DNA of 64,000 nucleotides from Trichostrongylus colubriformis (lineage: Eukaryota; Nematoda; Chromadorea; Rhabditida; Trichostrongylidae), in contig OZ022259.1 in assembly GCA_963978905.1 (NCBI GenBank), forward strand, positions 51,106,727 through 51,170,726. The letters are read 5' to 3'. The notes under the pieces were generated by a model, which was not told the DNA's origin, made no database searches, and saw nothing but the letters and a program-made list of their open reading frames with translations. Positions 23,962 to 36,100 of this stretch are shown one piece after another. The translations under genes were made by a program, and so were the position numbers. How positions within the stretch are numbered: the first letter of the stretch is position 1; each line of letters begins with the position of its first letter.

Positions 23962-26900
23962 ATGGGCAAGGACTACAGGTACGGTCCGGGCTATCACTTT
24001 GGCTATGCGCCAGCTCCTACTGCTCCCAGTATGGAAATTACCATCAATCAGGTATGCTTCTTGGTTATAGTCCCGTGATGACATTTTTTTGCGCGCGGAA
24101 AATCAATATCCTAAGGGGTGCTATCGATCTGACGCGCGCAAGTATGATAGCTTTGTATGGCAAAGAAGGAAGGGAAGTGATTAAGCAGTAACATTTCACT
24201 GATATTGTGTCGTTCCATGAAATCTTCAGAAGTGATTTCCAGGGCAGTGCACCATCGGAGAAAAGCCCATATCAGTCAGTGGCAGCGGCGCCTCCGCCAC
24301 GAGGACGTCCACCGATCGCCGCTCCACCGCTGCCACCAACCTCACCGCCGTCGTATGGCTACGAACATCCAGCCTACAATCCGATGTGGTTCGATCGCTT
24401 TCCACGGAGAGAGAATCGTGGCATGTTCAGGCTTTGCTTAGTGGAGCTGATGCTTGCTGGTAAGCTTTTTGGAACTTCACTGAGCGTGTGTGACACCTCT
24501 GGTGTGTGCCATGGAGGGATAAAGGATAAAGTTTTCAGCGTTAATCAAACTATTTTGAGGGATGCGCCGCGCATTCCAGTACCATTCTGAATCGTGGTGG
24601 CGGGTGAATACAACTCGGCTCATACAATGACTTGCGGGGCCAGCCGCTATTAATTCCCCATAGGTTGGCCTGAGCGGGTGTTGATGATGTTGACGCGAAT
24701 TTGATCTCTCCACCATGAAAATAGTAGCACGCGCTACCTAGCACTACACTATCACCTGAGCTGAGCGATGTGTGACTTCCTTGTTGTATGGCATTAGGCA
24801 GAAAATCCGCTTGCGCACGTGTGACGCGCAACGCGATGAGCACGAGGTAGTGGAGCCGTATCAGTTGATTTCTAAAGCGATGACGGTATTTATTCCACGC
24901 CTTACTTCGGACGTAATCACTTGAGGACTCACCTAATACGGCACCCGTAGCTAGTACTCATCGCGTCACGCGCCACACACGGGCACGTGAAGTTTCTGCC
25001 TTGTTGGCGAGTTTGTAGCCTTATGTCGAATTTTCGCTTTGCTGCGTCGCACTCGCGGCGCCATCCACACGACCTGAAGCGGTCGGTTGGAATCCCGCCC
25101 AGAACTCAATAGGCTGGTACCATGGAGATCAATTGAAGAATTAGCTGTTCTCCTTGTTGTTATCTGAAAAGAATAATTTTTATACCCTGAAAAAAATAAT
25201 AACAGAAAAAAGTGAAAGAAACAATAAATTTACATGATGACAATGTTAATCAAGAACTGATCAATTCGGGCGTAAAACTTTATAGGGTGTGTACGCAGTG
25301 TACGTAATCACACACGATGAAATCAACTCGCACTCGCCTCGCCGCTCGCCGTGCGGAAATTCGACATAAGGCTACACATCTGTTATCGGCGCACCCATGA
25401 CATCCTTAGAGGGCTTTGCTCATCTTCGTCGATGAAGATTCTAGCTTTTCTGAATAACGAATAACATCCCTAGCTTTTCCATTGATGTGAACTGTTTGGC
25501 TGTAGGCTGTGTACCCATGGGTATAAACCAGCGTTTTAGACACCTGAAAAGTGATATTTCAGTTGTAATTCTAATCGGCGGTATCTGGTGCTATCGTGAC
25601 ACCGCCGACTATTGTCCCTACTACTCCGCGATATGGACATCAGCAGTATATGTTCTAAATGCATTGGTGAGCCTTCTGATGTCTGTAGATTGGTCTCCAG
25701 TCAACTGAACTCATACCAAATAAAAAAATCGTCCACGGAAATTTAAGCTCTTCTGTTGCCCTCATATACATGTGATATTTGCCCACTAAAGGTCGCTAGC
25801 AAAGTTTCACGCGCATGTGCAAGAATTCTCTTGAGATAGAGCTCCTCAATGTGACGGACGATGGGGTGGGACGTCCGAGTGGGTTTGGACGCTAGAGAGC
25901 TGAGAAGCAAAGAGGTGACTGTCACATGGTCAACGACAAGGACGCAGAGTGAGAAGCGAATCAATATTGGCGCGAAAATTTCGTGTGCGCTTTGGCCGCT
26001 GACGAATTTCGTGTCGGGAAGGTGGCGGGAATTCAAACAAGCACTGGTCTTCCAGTTTTTTTTGTCTTCTACATTGGAAAAAAGGAAATTTCCCGGGTAT
26101 TTCCGTGTTTCTGTTCACGTTCTGTGTGTAATCGATCGAGTGATTTTGAGAGGAAGTAGAATCATGGGAATTCCGTGGACGATTCCTTTTATAATGAAAG
26201 GATTTTGGAGCAACAGTTATTCACGACCAAAATTCCCTTCCTGTTACTGTATTATTTTGATTTTGAACTGACGTCTTGAGTTGTTAGCGCTGCTCTTGCA
26301 GGTTGGCAGTGCTGCTGCCAAAATCGGTACCGTCAACCTATACATGGCTCATCTGGTGCTGTCGCTGGTAGCAGTAATGATGTGCCTCGTCAGTGGAGGA
26401 CTCAGTGCTCGGTAATACTTTCCTATCCGTAGCCCAAGACTGCCTCCAGACTTCGCGATTTTGCAATGTTACGGTGTCGCACGTTCGCACGCGAAGTTGC
26501 GGCATTGCACAATCTCAAGGTCGTAGTATCGCGTGCGAAAGTGTGACGCCGCAAAATTGTAAAATCGCAAAAGCGAAGCCTGACGGCGGCCTAAGTGGAC
26601 CACGAGACTGATGCACTAACAGTAAACGCCTACGGACTAGTAGCCGCTCTTGCGTGACATTGTCGCATTCTTTGTTGGGTCTGCACGGCTGCTACGCGTT
26701 TCGTAGCCTGCGCTAATTGGCTTGGTAGTGCATCATACTCCTAAATGGTTTTCAATTGGTGGGGTCAGGGCTTATTGAGCCCTGAACTTTATCAAGGGCC
26801 ACCTGGAACTTGATGCCTTTGATGAGGGCTTATTGAGCTCATTAGTAGAATCAAACTATGTTTTCTGAAAATCTTTCTATATTTCTCAGTTTATTTCATA

Positions 26901-29157
26901 AAAGGAAGTTGTACGGAGTTCCTGACATATCTGTTTCGTCTTTGATCGCTGATGAAAACCCTTGTGACACTACAACGAGCTGTGTTTACTATACTGTTTC
27001 TGAGGACTTTGCATAACAACACCTCAGAAAAGAAGAAGCTTTTCATTCTTTTGACCTTCTGTGACGGAGCCATTTCAGGAATTGGGCCCTAGTGGGCACC
27101 TACCATCATCCGCGAATCGATCGTGATGAGGCGTTCTGTCTGTTGGGCACTCATGATGCGTCCAGGTATGACTTTGTCCATCGGACTTTTTTTGTCAAGT
27201 AAATATATGCTAAAAAATTGGTTTTTAGAATCAGATATATATTTTCGAATATGCATCGATACGATTTTGAGCATTGCCTATGGCAGCTCAAAGTGGGTGT
27301 AGCTGTAAATTCAGTACAGTTTGTTGTAGCAGCCATAGAAGGTCAGTCACAAAAATGTTTATAACAATATCAATTTTTTTTTTTCATGGTCACATCTTAA
27401 GAAGTTTTCCATAAAAAGTAATAGTCCGGCATAAGATCATTCCTTGGTGTCTAAGGATTTTCGAAAATTCACGTCATAATTGACAAAGGCTACTTTTCCC
27501 CAACTTTTGAGAAGTTTTTGAGTACATGCAGTGTGACTGATTACTTGGCGCACGTATGTAGTTAAACAATATCTGGTCAGGCGGGCGGTCGCGAAGCGGC
27601 AGGTCTGTATGGCCGTTGCTTCTTTGCTGCGTAAGCGATTGATTTTTCATCATATTTTATTTTAATGGCTTTTACGGATAAGAACAGAGGTAAATAGCAG
27701 AACGGAGATGAAGGTGATTGCGTTTGATTGCTATGGGACGATCAAGGCGTGCTCCCAAATACCCGAAGTACGCAATCCGGCTGACACATGTCGAGAGCAG
27801 CCGCTTGATATGTATCCAGACTTCTCTCGAATCCCTTCAAGCATTGTGATTAGGTACAGTCCATTTCATAGCGCTAAATAGGGCGTGACCTGTGTAGTGA
27901 GAGTGAGATTGTGTGCCGGGGTGAAAGAGTAATACACTCTCATCCATGTCCGTAGGCCACGCCCTACCAAGCGCTCCGAAATGGACTATATTCATGTGAA
28001 GGTACTACGTATCCAACTACCACTACTCCAGACTTCGTGAGCTGTTCAAAAGAATACTTACCGCTGAATTCGACCAGCGGGTTATTTGGGGTGTATGTTG
28101 TTTTTCCATGTTCCATCATGTTGTGTTTGGGATGGTACACAAATACGACATCCGTTTTTGATGTTGGCTTCAATTCGGTGCACTTGTACCAACTGTTTCC
28201 CACCAATTTCGTTTGAAATTATCACCCTGGGGCTACTCAGAGTGCTGACCACGGATGCGATATTGTTTTCAGCGTGGGCGCCGTTTGGCTCAAGATTGCG
28301 CCAGTTATCTTCAGCTTTGTTCCATTTTTGTTGCAGTGCTAATTTAGCTGGAGACCTAATTTTTCTGCCGTCGTCTTTCATCTGATACTATCCTACAGTC
28401 ATCATTCTGCACACTCAAGCGTATATTTTCGCACAAACCTCAAAGGAAAGGGAAGGTTCCCTTCCTTCTTAAGGTTTAGGCAGAATATGCGGGAACAATG
28501 TGGTGCCCTACTATACTAACACCGTAGTGAAACCAAATGGCGCTGGCGCTTCAAACGGATGTCACATCTGTGAATAGCACCACAAATAACCACCGTGAGC
28601 TAAGTTACAACGATTTTGGTGAAAGCGCGTTATTGCACCATTTTGATGTGATTGCATCAAATCGGCGCCAACGCCAGACCGGATGTCATATTCGTGATCA
28701 GCACCCCAGATATCCCCCTCCCTGGACGAAGTTTCAGCGAAAATTATTTTTTTGATCAACTCGCGGTGTGTGGCCTAATTGCACCAGATTGGCGCCAGCA
28801 TCAAAAACGGATGTCATATTCGTTAGCAGCATCCTAAGGTACTCCCTTAGGCGAGGAAATTTTTTGAGCTATTCGCGGTGTTTGGGGTAGTGATGGTTGA
28901 ATAGTGCCCATGGAAGTGCTGAATTGCAAACCCCTGAATGTGACGTCCAACCGTAGTGCAACCGCGCGCGGACTTGCTACGAATTCGATTAGAAGGACAT
29001 GGTGACAAACCGTTTAGAAGGAACAAATTATAATTATCCACTAGAAAGTCTATAGGTGTGATTCATCTACTTTGCTCTCACAATCATATTTTCAGTTTTC
29101 CTCAATATACTATCTGCTATCCTCTGCATGAAAAGGACGTGTACCTCGTGTTTCTGA
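23962..29157 (+). CDS. Multipass membrane protein with proline-rich N-terminus
   Basis: The exons are 23962-24051, 24243-24459, 26288-26411, 27229-27341 and 29096-29157 (TGA); phases are consistent and the total is 201 residues. An acceptor (ATTCCAG) at 23941, 20 bp before the ATG, fits spliced-leader addition. Residues 1-91 are soluble, rich in Pro, Tyr and Gly (APPPRGRPPIAAPPLPP). Hydrophobic helices are at about 93-113, 120-143 and 166-192, and the C-terminus is Cys-rich (CMKRTCTSCF). The plan resembles small MARVEL or MS4A-type four-helix proteins, but only three helices are clear, so a helix-coding exon may be missing from the long introns. Exon 3 uses the acceptor TTGTTAG at 26287; the nearer CTTGCAG at 26301 would break the frame. 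Introns carry several MITEs. A poly(A) signal is at 29456-29461. The function is unknown. Confidence 0.75.
25010..25375. mobile_element. Inverted-repeat element, about 365 bp, in intron
   Basis: Left arm GTAGCCTTATGTCGAATTTT and right arm GAAATTCGACATAAGGCTAC are inverted. The interior includes GCGTCGCACTCGCGGCGCC and GGCTGGTACC, shared with the solo arm at 2105-2205. It lies in intron 2 of the multipass membrane gene and has no coding content. Confidence 0.75.
25728..26190. mobile_element. MITE, family 3 variant, in intron
   Basis: Left end ATCGTCCACGGAAATTTAAGC; right end CCGTGGACGATTCC. The interior matches 19285-19680 (GAGCAAAGAGGTGACTGTCA-type block, GGCGCGAAAATTTCG). It lies in the same intron as the element at 25010. 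Confidence 0.7.
26442..26590. mobile_element. MITE, family 1, in intron
   Basis: Begins GCCTCCAGACTTCGCGATTTT and ends GCGAAGCCTGACGGCGGCC, with the internal CGCACGCGAAGTTGCGGCATT block. It starts about 30 bp after the donor of exon 3 of the multipass membrane gene. Confidence 0.8.
27857..27990. mobile_element. MITE, family 5 (AGTCCATTTC termini), in intron
   Basis: Left end ACAGTCCATTTCATAGCGCT and right end AGCGCTCCGAAATGGACT are inverted, with AGGGCGTG / CACGCCCT just inside each end. A second copy is at 60352-60487. It lies in the last intron of the multipass membrane gene. Confidence 0.8.
28419..28715 (+). repeat. Dispersed repeat, plus-oriented copy of an inverted pair
   Basis: Blocks in order: GTATATTTTCGCACAAACC, TGCGGGAACAATGTGGTGCCC, AAACGGATGTCA, and AAATCGGCGCCAACGCCAGA. 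The same blocks appear in the same order on the opposite strand at 30590-30283. The motif CGGATGTCATATTCGT recurs at about 28681 and 28811, and a version of it also sits at 28140-28180. The region ends near AATAGTGCC at about 28905-28913, the tip sequence of the hAT-type MITEs, so it may be part of a larger hAT-derived element. Confidence 0.7.
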
Positions 29158-30282
29158 GACTAAGCCACGCCCACTGGCAGCATTCCGTCCCACATGGCGT
29201 GTTTCCGGTGTTCTCCCACATTACTGTTGTGTACGGCATTTTGTCACTTTTCGCGTCGATCTTCAGGATCTGTTTGTCGATGTGTTTAATTTGTTTTTTT
29301 TTTTGTTGCCATAAGATTTCAGTAGTTTGAAATCTCCGGAACTTTCATTGATAATTCAACATTTGAGCTTTTGACCACACGGCTTTACAGTATCTCTCGA
29401 ATTCACTGTTTATTATAACACTTTCGATATTTCTTAGAGTTGCTAATTTGTGTTTAATAAATTTTATGCGATTTTCCTATGTCGTGATTTTGGAAAACAA
29501 AACCCTCAAAATCCTTCAGATTCTTGGTTTTTCTGCATAACTTCGACAACGTACGCAAAGGTTCAGCTCAGTGGTTACAAGGCAACTGTCAACCACGCTA
29601 GAGAGTCTAAACGCACAAGCATTTCACCTTATGGATCTTTGAAGAGACGGCAGAAAGCATAAATGTAGTGACTTTGTATGTATGAGAGAACGCAGACAAC
29701 CAGACAAAGTTCCGAATTCGGATTTGTGGTAATAAATAGTAGAGTAAAGAAACAAATGGTAGTTGTATTACACCCTACATCATTGTCAACAAATGCTAAT
29801 TCCATGGTCATTTATTTTCAAACATCTGGTAGTTATTTATATTCCTGCTGTGAATAACGTTCTTTTCGATATTCACTATTTGTGAGAGAAAAGTATTCAC
29901 CAATGGTCATTATCTTGGGTATACGCCATGCATTCGAATTGCATGCAGGCTTGGTGAGCTGTCGAGCAATCCCAAAATGAGCGATAAATTTCTTGTCGGT
30001 GCGTCCGAGATCATCAATGGGCACTCCTCGGAAAAGGTGGCTTAACGAGATAAGGCAAGGGCTTGATCAGGTTATGGGCAAGACTTTTATTGAGCGCACA
30101 TGAAGAATGCCCTGCAGTTCATCTTCTCTGGGTAGCAACGGCTGAACCCTCAAAAAGAAATTTTAAAATGCAAATTCGTGAAATACAGAGGAAAATTCGG
30201 CACTATTCAAAATATCACTTACTACCCCGACACCGCGAGTTGGCAAAGAAATAATTTCCGCTTAAAATTCGCACAGTAGGTT

Positions 30283-30590
30283 ATTTTTGAGTGCTGATCG
30301 CGAATATGACATCCGCTTTTGGCGTTGGCGCCGATTTGGTACAACTGCACCATGTTGGTACAACAAGTCGTGTTCATCTAAATCGCTGAAACTTAGTCCA
30401 CGGGAGGGGAGTTATTTGGGGTGCCGATCACGAATATAACATCCGTTTGAGACACTAGTATCCATCTAGTTTCATTACAGTGCTGATATAATATAGGGCA
30501 CAAAACTGTTCCCGCAAGTATCACCTGAGCCTTACAAAGAAAGGCAAACTTTCCTTCTCCATTAAGGCTTCAGCGAAAATATACACTTGA
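30283..30590 (-). repeat. Dispersed repeat, minus-oriented copy of an inverted pair
   Basis: Reverse complement of the arm at 28419-28715, with the same block order and scattered substitutions. The two arms are about 1.6 kb apart and bracket the last coding exon of the multipass membrane gene. Confidence 0.7.
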
Positions 30591-31521
30591 GTGAAGATGA
30601 CTGTGGGATAATATCAAAAGAAGGGCGACAGCGGAGCTGAAAACGGCGCCCGAGCTGGCAACCATGTAATATCCGTGATCAGCATTCTAAGTAGCTTCTA
30701 GGTGATATTTTAAACAAAATAGGTAAAAAAAATCTGATATCTGATCTGATCTGAACATCTGACACATCTGATACGCTACGTCCTGGACTCGAGCTCAAAA
30801 TAGGGTGTGGAGCATCGCTGTGTGCGGCTTTGTGTTACCTTTGTGAGGGTTTAATAATAGGCCCTGTTGCTACGTACGATAATCGAGTGCCTATGCCAGC
30901 TCAATTCTGGCATGAATCACGAAATGTGGGACAGCATTTTCCAAAGATTTTGTTGCTTCTTGAAATCGGCTTTTGAGCTTTTAGCATAAATGTGACACAA
31001 AATCCGAATCTCGAAAAACCCATTAAGTTCAACATTTATGAAAATACCGTATAATTTTTGATGACGCCACTTCGATGTACATACGTACTCTTCACACATC
31101 TCACCTAAACAACGGCATGTTTTTTGATGTGGGCTTGTCGATGGGTTTTGGTTGCGTACACTTTTGTTTGTTTATTCATATTTCGGTATGAACAAGTAAA
31201 CTGGATCATCCATTTTTCGTTGTTCCTCAGAATGTCACTGGGAATGGTTTAACTCATTATATAAGCAGAAATAACCAAAACCATATCTGCAAAAAAACTG
31301 AAAATTTACTCTAGATGACCTGAGAAATAATGTAAGCAATACTGTCCTGAAATTCTATTTTTGGATAGGATTTGTGAGAGAGGACCGATTTCTCCGGAGA
31401 ACTCGAACTGCATTTTTTCGTGTGGTAGATTTCAGCGGCAGTATAGGATTTGAGATTCGCAGAGGCTAAAGGAAGATATTATCGGTTGAAGAAGTTATTC
31501 CTATGTCTATAAAAAAGGAAT

Positions 31522-32037
31522 TCCAGGAATTCAGCTCATATGTAGCGAGGTAGGGGAGAAGGCTTTATTTCGGCACGAGACATGACCTTGGAATCATATA
31601 AAAAGGACCTCACTGTCGTATGCCCTTTTTGGGCGAGCATGTAAAAGAGATTATGTACTGGAGCAACAATTGTACAATACGACTGAGTACTCTCTGGTTC
31701 AACAATTCCATTGGCCATTGTTATCATCAGTTTCTGTCGTGGTGCCTTGTATAAGGCTAGGATTGTTCCCAAATAGACGGTTCATGCAACCTTTTCTGGC
31801 CATCCGTTAACAGTGTAATGGTTCCAGTATATCATATGTGGCATTATGGTCACGGTCATCAGTGTGATCAGTACATATGCATGTATCATATGTATGTTAT
31901 GTTTGTGGTCATCTTTATGACCTCGTGCGACACAGAGTATAACGATAAAGCCTATACCGCGTGAAAGACAAAACGTAGGTTTCGTCGTAGTTTATCGGAG
32001 ACGAAATCCAGGAATTCAGCTCATATGTAGCGAGGTA
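31522..32037 (+). repeat. 31-bp exact direct repeat, two units 485 bp apart
   Basis: The unit starts TCCAGGAATTCAGCTCATA and ends TGTAGCGAGGTA. It is at 31522-31552 and 32007-32037 with no mismatch. The flanks and the 454 bp between the units share nothing else obvious. Confidence 0.85.
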
Positions 32038-33197
32038 AATGACAGTTTCCTGAAAAAATTGATGAACATGCTAAAACTGTCTCAAATTTTGCTTGCTTTT
32101 CTCAACCATCGTTGTCCAACAATAAATTATCTAACCACAAACGAAATCCATACGGAACTGTCGCGATTCGGTCAGCTGTAGGGTGTGAACATTACGGCCG
32201 CGTGCCACCGATCGATAGCGCTCCTACGTCATCCCGCCCGTCCTGTTTCAGATCCGCACGGGGACCACCAGGACCTTGAGTAGTACTCAAGCGTGAAATA
32301 ATGTTATTCACTCTGTCAATGGTCGCTTCAATCATACATATTCTCTTTGAGCGTCTTGGTGTCTGTTCGCTGACGAATTTTCTCGAACATTCTTGAGCTG
32401 TTCGTGTTCCGACGAAATTTTTCAGCTTTCAAGGCGTCCTTATTTTATTCTTATTTCAGGTGGGCTCCGTGGTAAATTTAATTAATTTACTGTTTGGGCT
32501 CACTGTCTTCGTCTTCGATCAAATTGTACTATAAAACTTGAAACAGCTTTTGTACTATCACACTACTGGCCTCAGATCATCAGAATTTACTATTTTGGAC
32601 CTCTGATCTTGTTTCTCCTGCATTCCACTTGTCTCAAAGCTGTTTAACAACTGAAAGTCATTCGGACTTTTACCCCTCTCACAAAATCTCCATAATAATG
32701 ACTTGAAGAGAAAAACTTCCACAAATGGCTTCCTAGCTATGCGTATATGGGGGTAGGGGGCATTCAGGCCGTTCTCTAAATCCAGCGCATCAAAACAATC
32801 CACAAAATGTGGGAAGCAGAAGCGACTGTGAGCTACGGAGTATGGCTTAATCTGAGCCTGCAAAAGGAAGATGATCCTGAGTAGATTAATCACTTCATGC
32901 CATCCTCCTTATCCACATAGCCTTTTTAAAGTTTTGCGTTTCAGTCTCGGGTATTTTTTCTGGAAAAATTTGATAGTCGTTCAGCGTTGCTTTATAACTC
33001 GTTTTTCATGCATGACCCGTACATTGGTATATTCGCTTGTTTCGTTATACGCTTTCTTTCGATTCTCAGTCCGTTCATCACTTTTCAGGGTTTCAATTCT
33101 GGCGCATCGTCCCGCGAAGCGCGTGCGTCTCGCTTCCGTGAACAGTCGCAACGAGTGCAGTTTTGTCCCGTATCTTACGACTATCAGCGAAACACAA

Positions 33198-36100
33198 ATG
33201 AATAAACTGAAGTCTGAGCAGAAAAGCAAGGTTGGTACACATTTTCGAAATGCGTTGAGGTTTATTTTTAGTTCGTCCTTTCGGCAATCACAAATTTTCG
33301 TTATTCGTCACTGGGCGCTTTCACACTTTAAATAGAATTGAGCAAATATGGTTTTTCTTGTCAAGTTTGAGCTGCGCGTTGAGGGGATTTTGTCTTTATT
33401 TACCATCATAACCGACAAATCTTTTCCTCACTGACGTTGCCATGTTGATTGATATATCGGCTGTTTACAGCACTCTGGTACTTGCGATTCTGAAAAGGAA
33501 GATGGTAGACTAGGTTCATTTCTGAAAATTAAAATAAAAATAAGAAATATAGTCTTCAAGAAGTAACTTTTCATCGATGAAAACCATCGAAGGTGATGCA
33601 GCGCAAAGCTTCTCCCTAATGAATTATTACCATTCATCTCTACAATGCGGCAACAGCAAGCTGAGCAAAAATTATTTGCTAAAACATAACAAGGAGTTGT
33701 TCAGGCCGCTGATTACGGGCATGACATCTGTTGGTACATCTTTTTGACGATCGTTCAACACTTCAATAAAGGTGTTATCAGAACCGTGGCCACTAATAAG
33801 ATCCAGATGCGTTGGTGAATAAAATCTCAGTGATATGGATATCGAATATACCCACTTCTACTTTTTTTCAAATGGGGGAAGGGGGATTCATGGCGTAGAT
33901 GGTTTCATTACGCCTCGGCGCTAGAAGCGAGAGTCATTCGTGATCGATTAGGGTCCGGCCCTGATGTCCGAGACTGCCACCAGTTTTGCTCAGCGTCAGT
34001 TAAGTTTGAGGCAGATATCACTGGAGATATTCTTGAGGAGCTGAACGCTTTGCAGCGAAGCAATGTTAAGCATACCAAAAGGAATCGTGATCCGCTTCAC
34101 TTGTAGCTTGAATTTGCCATCATTCGTTTCAGGAAGAACCAAGTAACAAGTCCGTGATACAGTGTGATTTCGGGTACCGTAACGTAAAGTTTGTTGAGGG
34201 TCGATCATTTCCACTTAAATTGACATTCAGATCAAAAACTTTGTGGCATGGACGCAAACAAGTGAGCAGATCGCCTACACATGTTTAACAAGAGCCAACT
34301 GGAATATGGAATATGCGGTTGATTTGTTTTACCAGGTTTGGTAGTACCATTTACATTTGTTTCTACTCTTCAATATTCCATCGGGCCCTATACATTATTC
34401 CAATTTTCTGACTTTTCCTGCAATCACCATTTTACTATTCTGCCTTTGTCCTTCACGTATTAGGCCCCGACTATTGCCCATATAGATTATTCTTTGATTA
34501 ATGCGCAAATGAGCTTGCTTTTACTAAACAACTAATAAACTTAATGTCTCTTGATCTTGATGGAGCTGACATTAGTTAGCGCTTTATGTTGTAGTACTGA
34601 CGAATAAATTAGATCGTAGTTATACCTGACGAACAGTCTGCAGGCTGGATAAAGATTAATTGGGCACATCTCAGACATCACAATTTTGCAATTTTAGTGA
34701 TTTCATAGTTTCTCACTTTTGGGAGCAATTTTATGGGAAACTGCAATAATGCAGCTCCGCATCCACAATCGGAAATAGAAAGTCTGAAATCGGTCACACG
34801 TGGTCACACGTTTGAGGCGATTCTATGATCCCGCGATTTCACGCTGCGATGTATGGATACGCTAGACTCTTTTATCAGGGATAAAGAACGTAGGCAGCAT
34901 GTAATGCCTGAATAGAGCGCAAAATGAGGCTATCTATCAGACAACGATAGAAAAGCTTCGCTTATCCCACGTGTCACATCTTATGCTGATTCGTGATTCT
35001 GCGTTTTCTTAAAATTGCATTTCTAAAAATATATCTGGCCATATTGATCTGGTGTTGGTAGGTGTGACCCGGTGATGGCATTCATTCAGAAATAGGTAGC
35101 ATTTCACTCTGCAGTGGGATTTTTCAGCGTGAGTGAGGATAAAAGGTGAAGCACCAGGTTACTACCACGAGGGGACGAGGAAGTCATTCATGCATATTCA
35201 GCATATTCTCAAAGAGGCGTGTAATGGTAGCTATTCTATTTTTCTTAGGCGTGTAAGTGTGTTCATAGGGCACGGGAGGGGGTGGAGGAATTTAGAGTTC
35301 ATACAGTCGCGAAGCGTTCAGCAGTACACTCCCCTTTGCACCTGCCTTTCATATGGTCCACGTTCGCTTCCAGTAGTCCCAATGTTGTATGTCTTACGTC
35401 TCTTCTCGAGAAATAATGAAGAAGTAAGTCTCAGGTAATCATATCCTTTTTTCATTCCTAATAAGCATGATGCGACATCAGTTTTTCACCTGCGTTTTTT
35501 AATCCGATTGCTCTTATCATTTCCCTTTTCTTTGCGGTTTAGACCATTAGTTATCGCTCTCCTACAATATCTCACACATGTCTGCAACTTCTCGCCTTTT
35601 TGGAAGTGCCTATCATTTCCCTTCTCGATCTTTCACAATCTTTATACATATCTGTCATCTTTATTCTGGGCTCTCCTTGTCTCGATGATTCTTGACCAAT
35701 CAATATTGAAGTTTAGACAGTCGCCGTTTCAAATCATTCTCTTGTCCTTACTTTTGAGTGTTCTCAGCTATAAAGCTGTGACAAATTACTCTATCAATCA
35801 TTTTCATCTACTGAAAGTGTCCTCAACATCTGTTAACGCAAGTGCTCTACTCTGAGCGATATGACAATTTGTGACTCGCAGGCTGGTGTGCAACCAGCAT
35901 GAACAATTATTTCTTAGCAGATTACTAATAATAAAATGCTTTGTTAATGAAATGACACACTTTCTGATTTTCAGAATTCCTTAGATGGCAATGCTGGTGT
36001 TTCAGAGTCCGCGAATGGTGCAGCAACAGCAACAACAGCCGCCTGTAGACAAATACAAGTTGGAAAAGATGTTCTCGGCGTACGCGAACGGTAAGAGCAT

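Larger units (their letters stand above)
29158..33088. other. Intergenic region, no convincing gene
   Basis: The poly(A) signal of the upstream gene is at 29456-29461. 30199-30720 is repeat, starting with GGCACTATT at 30199. Beyond that I see a 31-bp direct repeat (31522-31552 and 32007-32037) and AT-rich sequence. Minus-strand frames at 31536-31772 and 32558-32893 have no splice partners or recognisable domain. The stretch 32.9-33.1 kb probably holds the dcn-1 promoter. Confidence 0.5.

Noticed and set aside
26302..26411. Alternative acceptor CTTGCAG at 26301 for the multipass membrane gene
   Set aside because: It would give a Cys/Gln/Arg-rich frame instead of the helix-coding frame. The acceptor at 26287 fits both phase and hydrophobicity.
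28086..28385. Opposed 99-codon frames on both strands
   Set aside because: They lie in dispersed repeat sequence (blocks matching the 28.4 and 30.3 kb repeats), inside the last intron of the multipass membrane gene.
32558..32893. 111-codon minus-strand frame
   Set aside because: Single isolated frame with no partner exons or known motif. Kept only as a note in the intergenic entry.
35508..35855. 115-codon plus-strand frame with hydrophobic residues
   Set aside because: It lies wholly inside the second intron of dcn-1, is T-rich, and its hydrophobicity follows from that composition. No splice partners.
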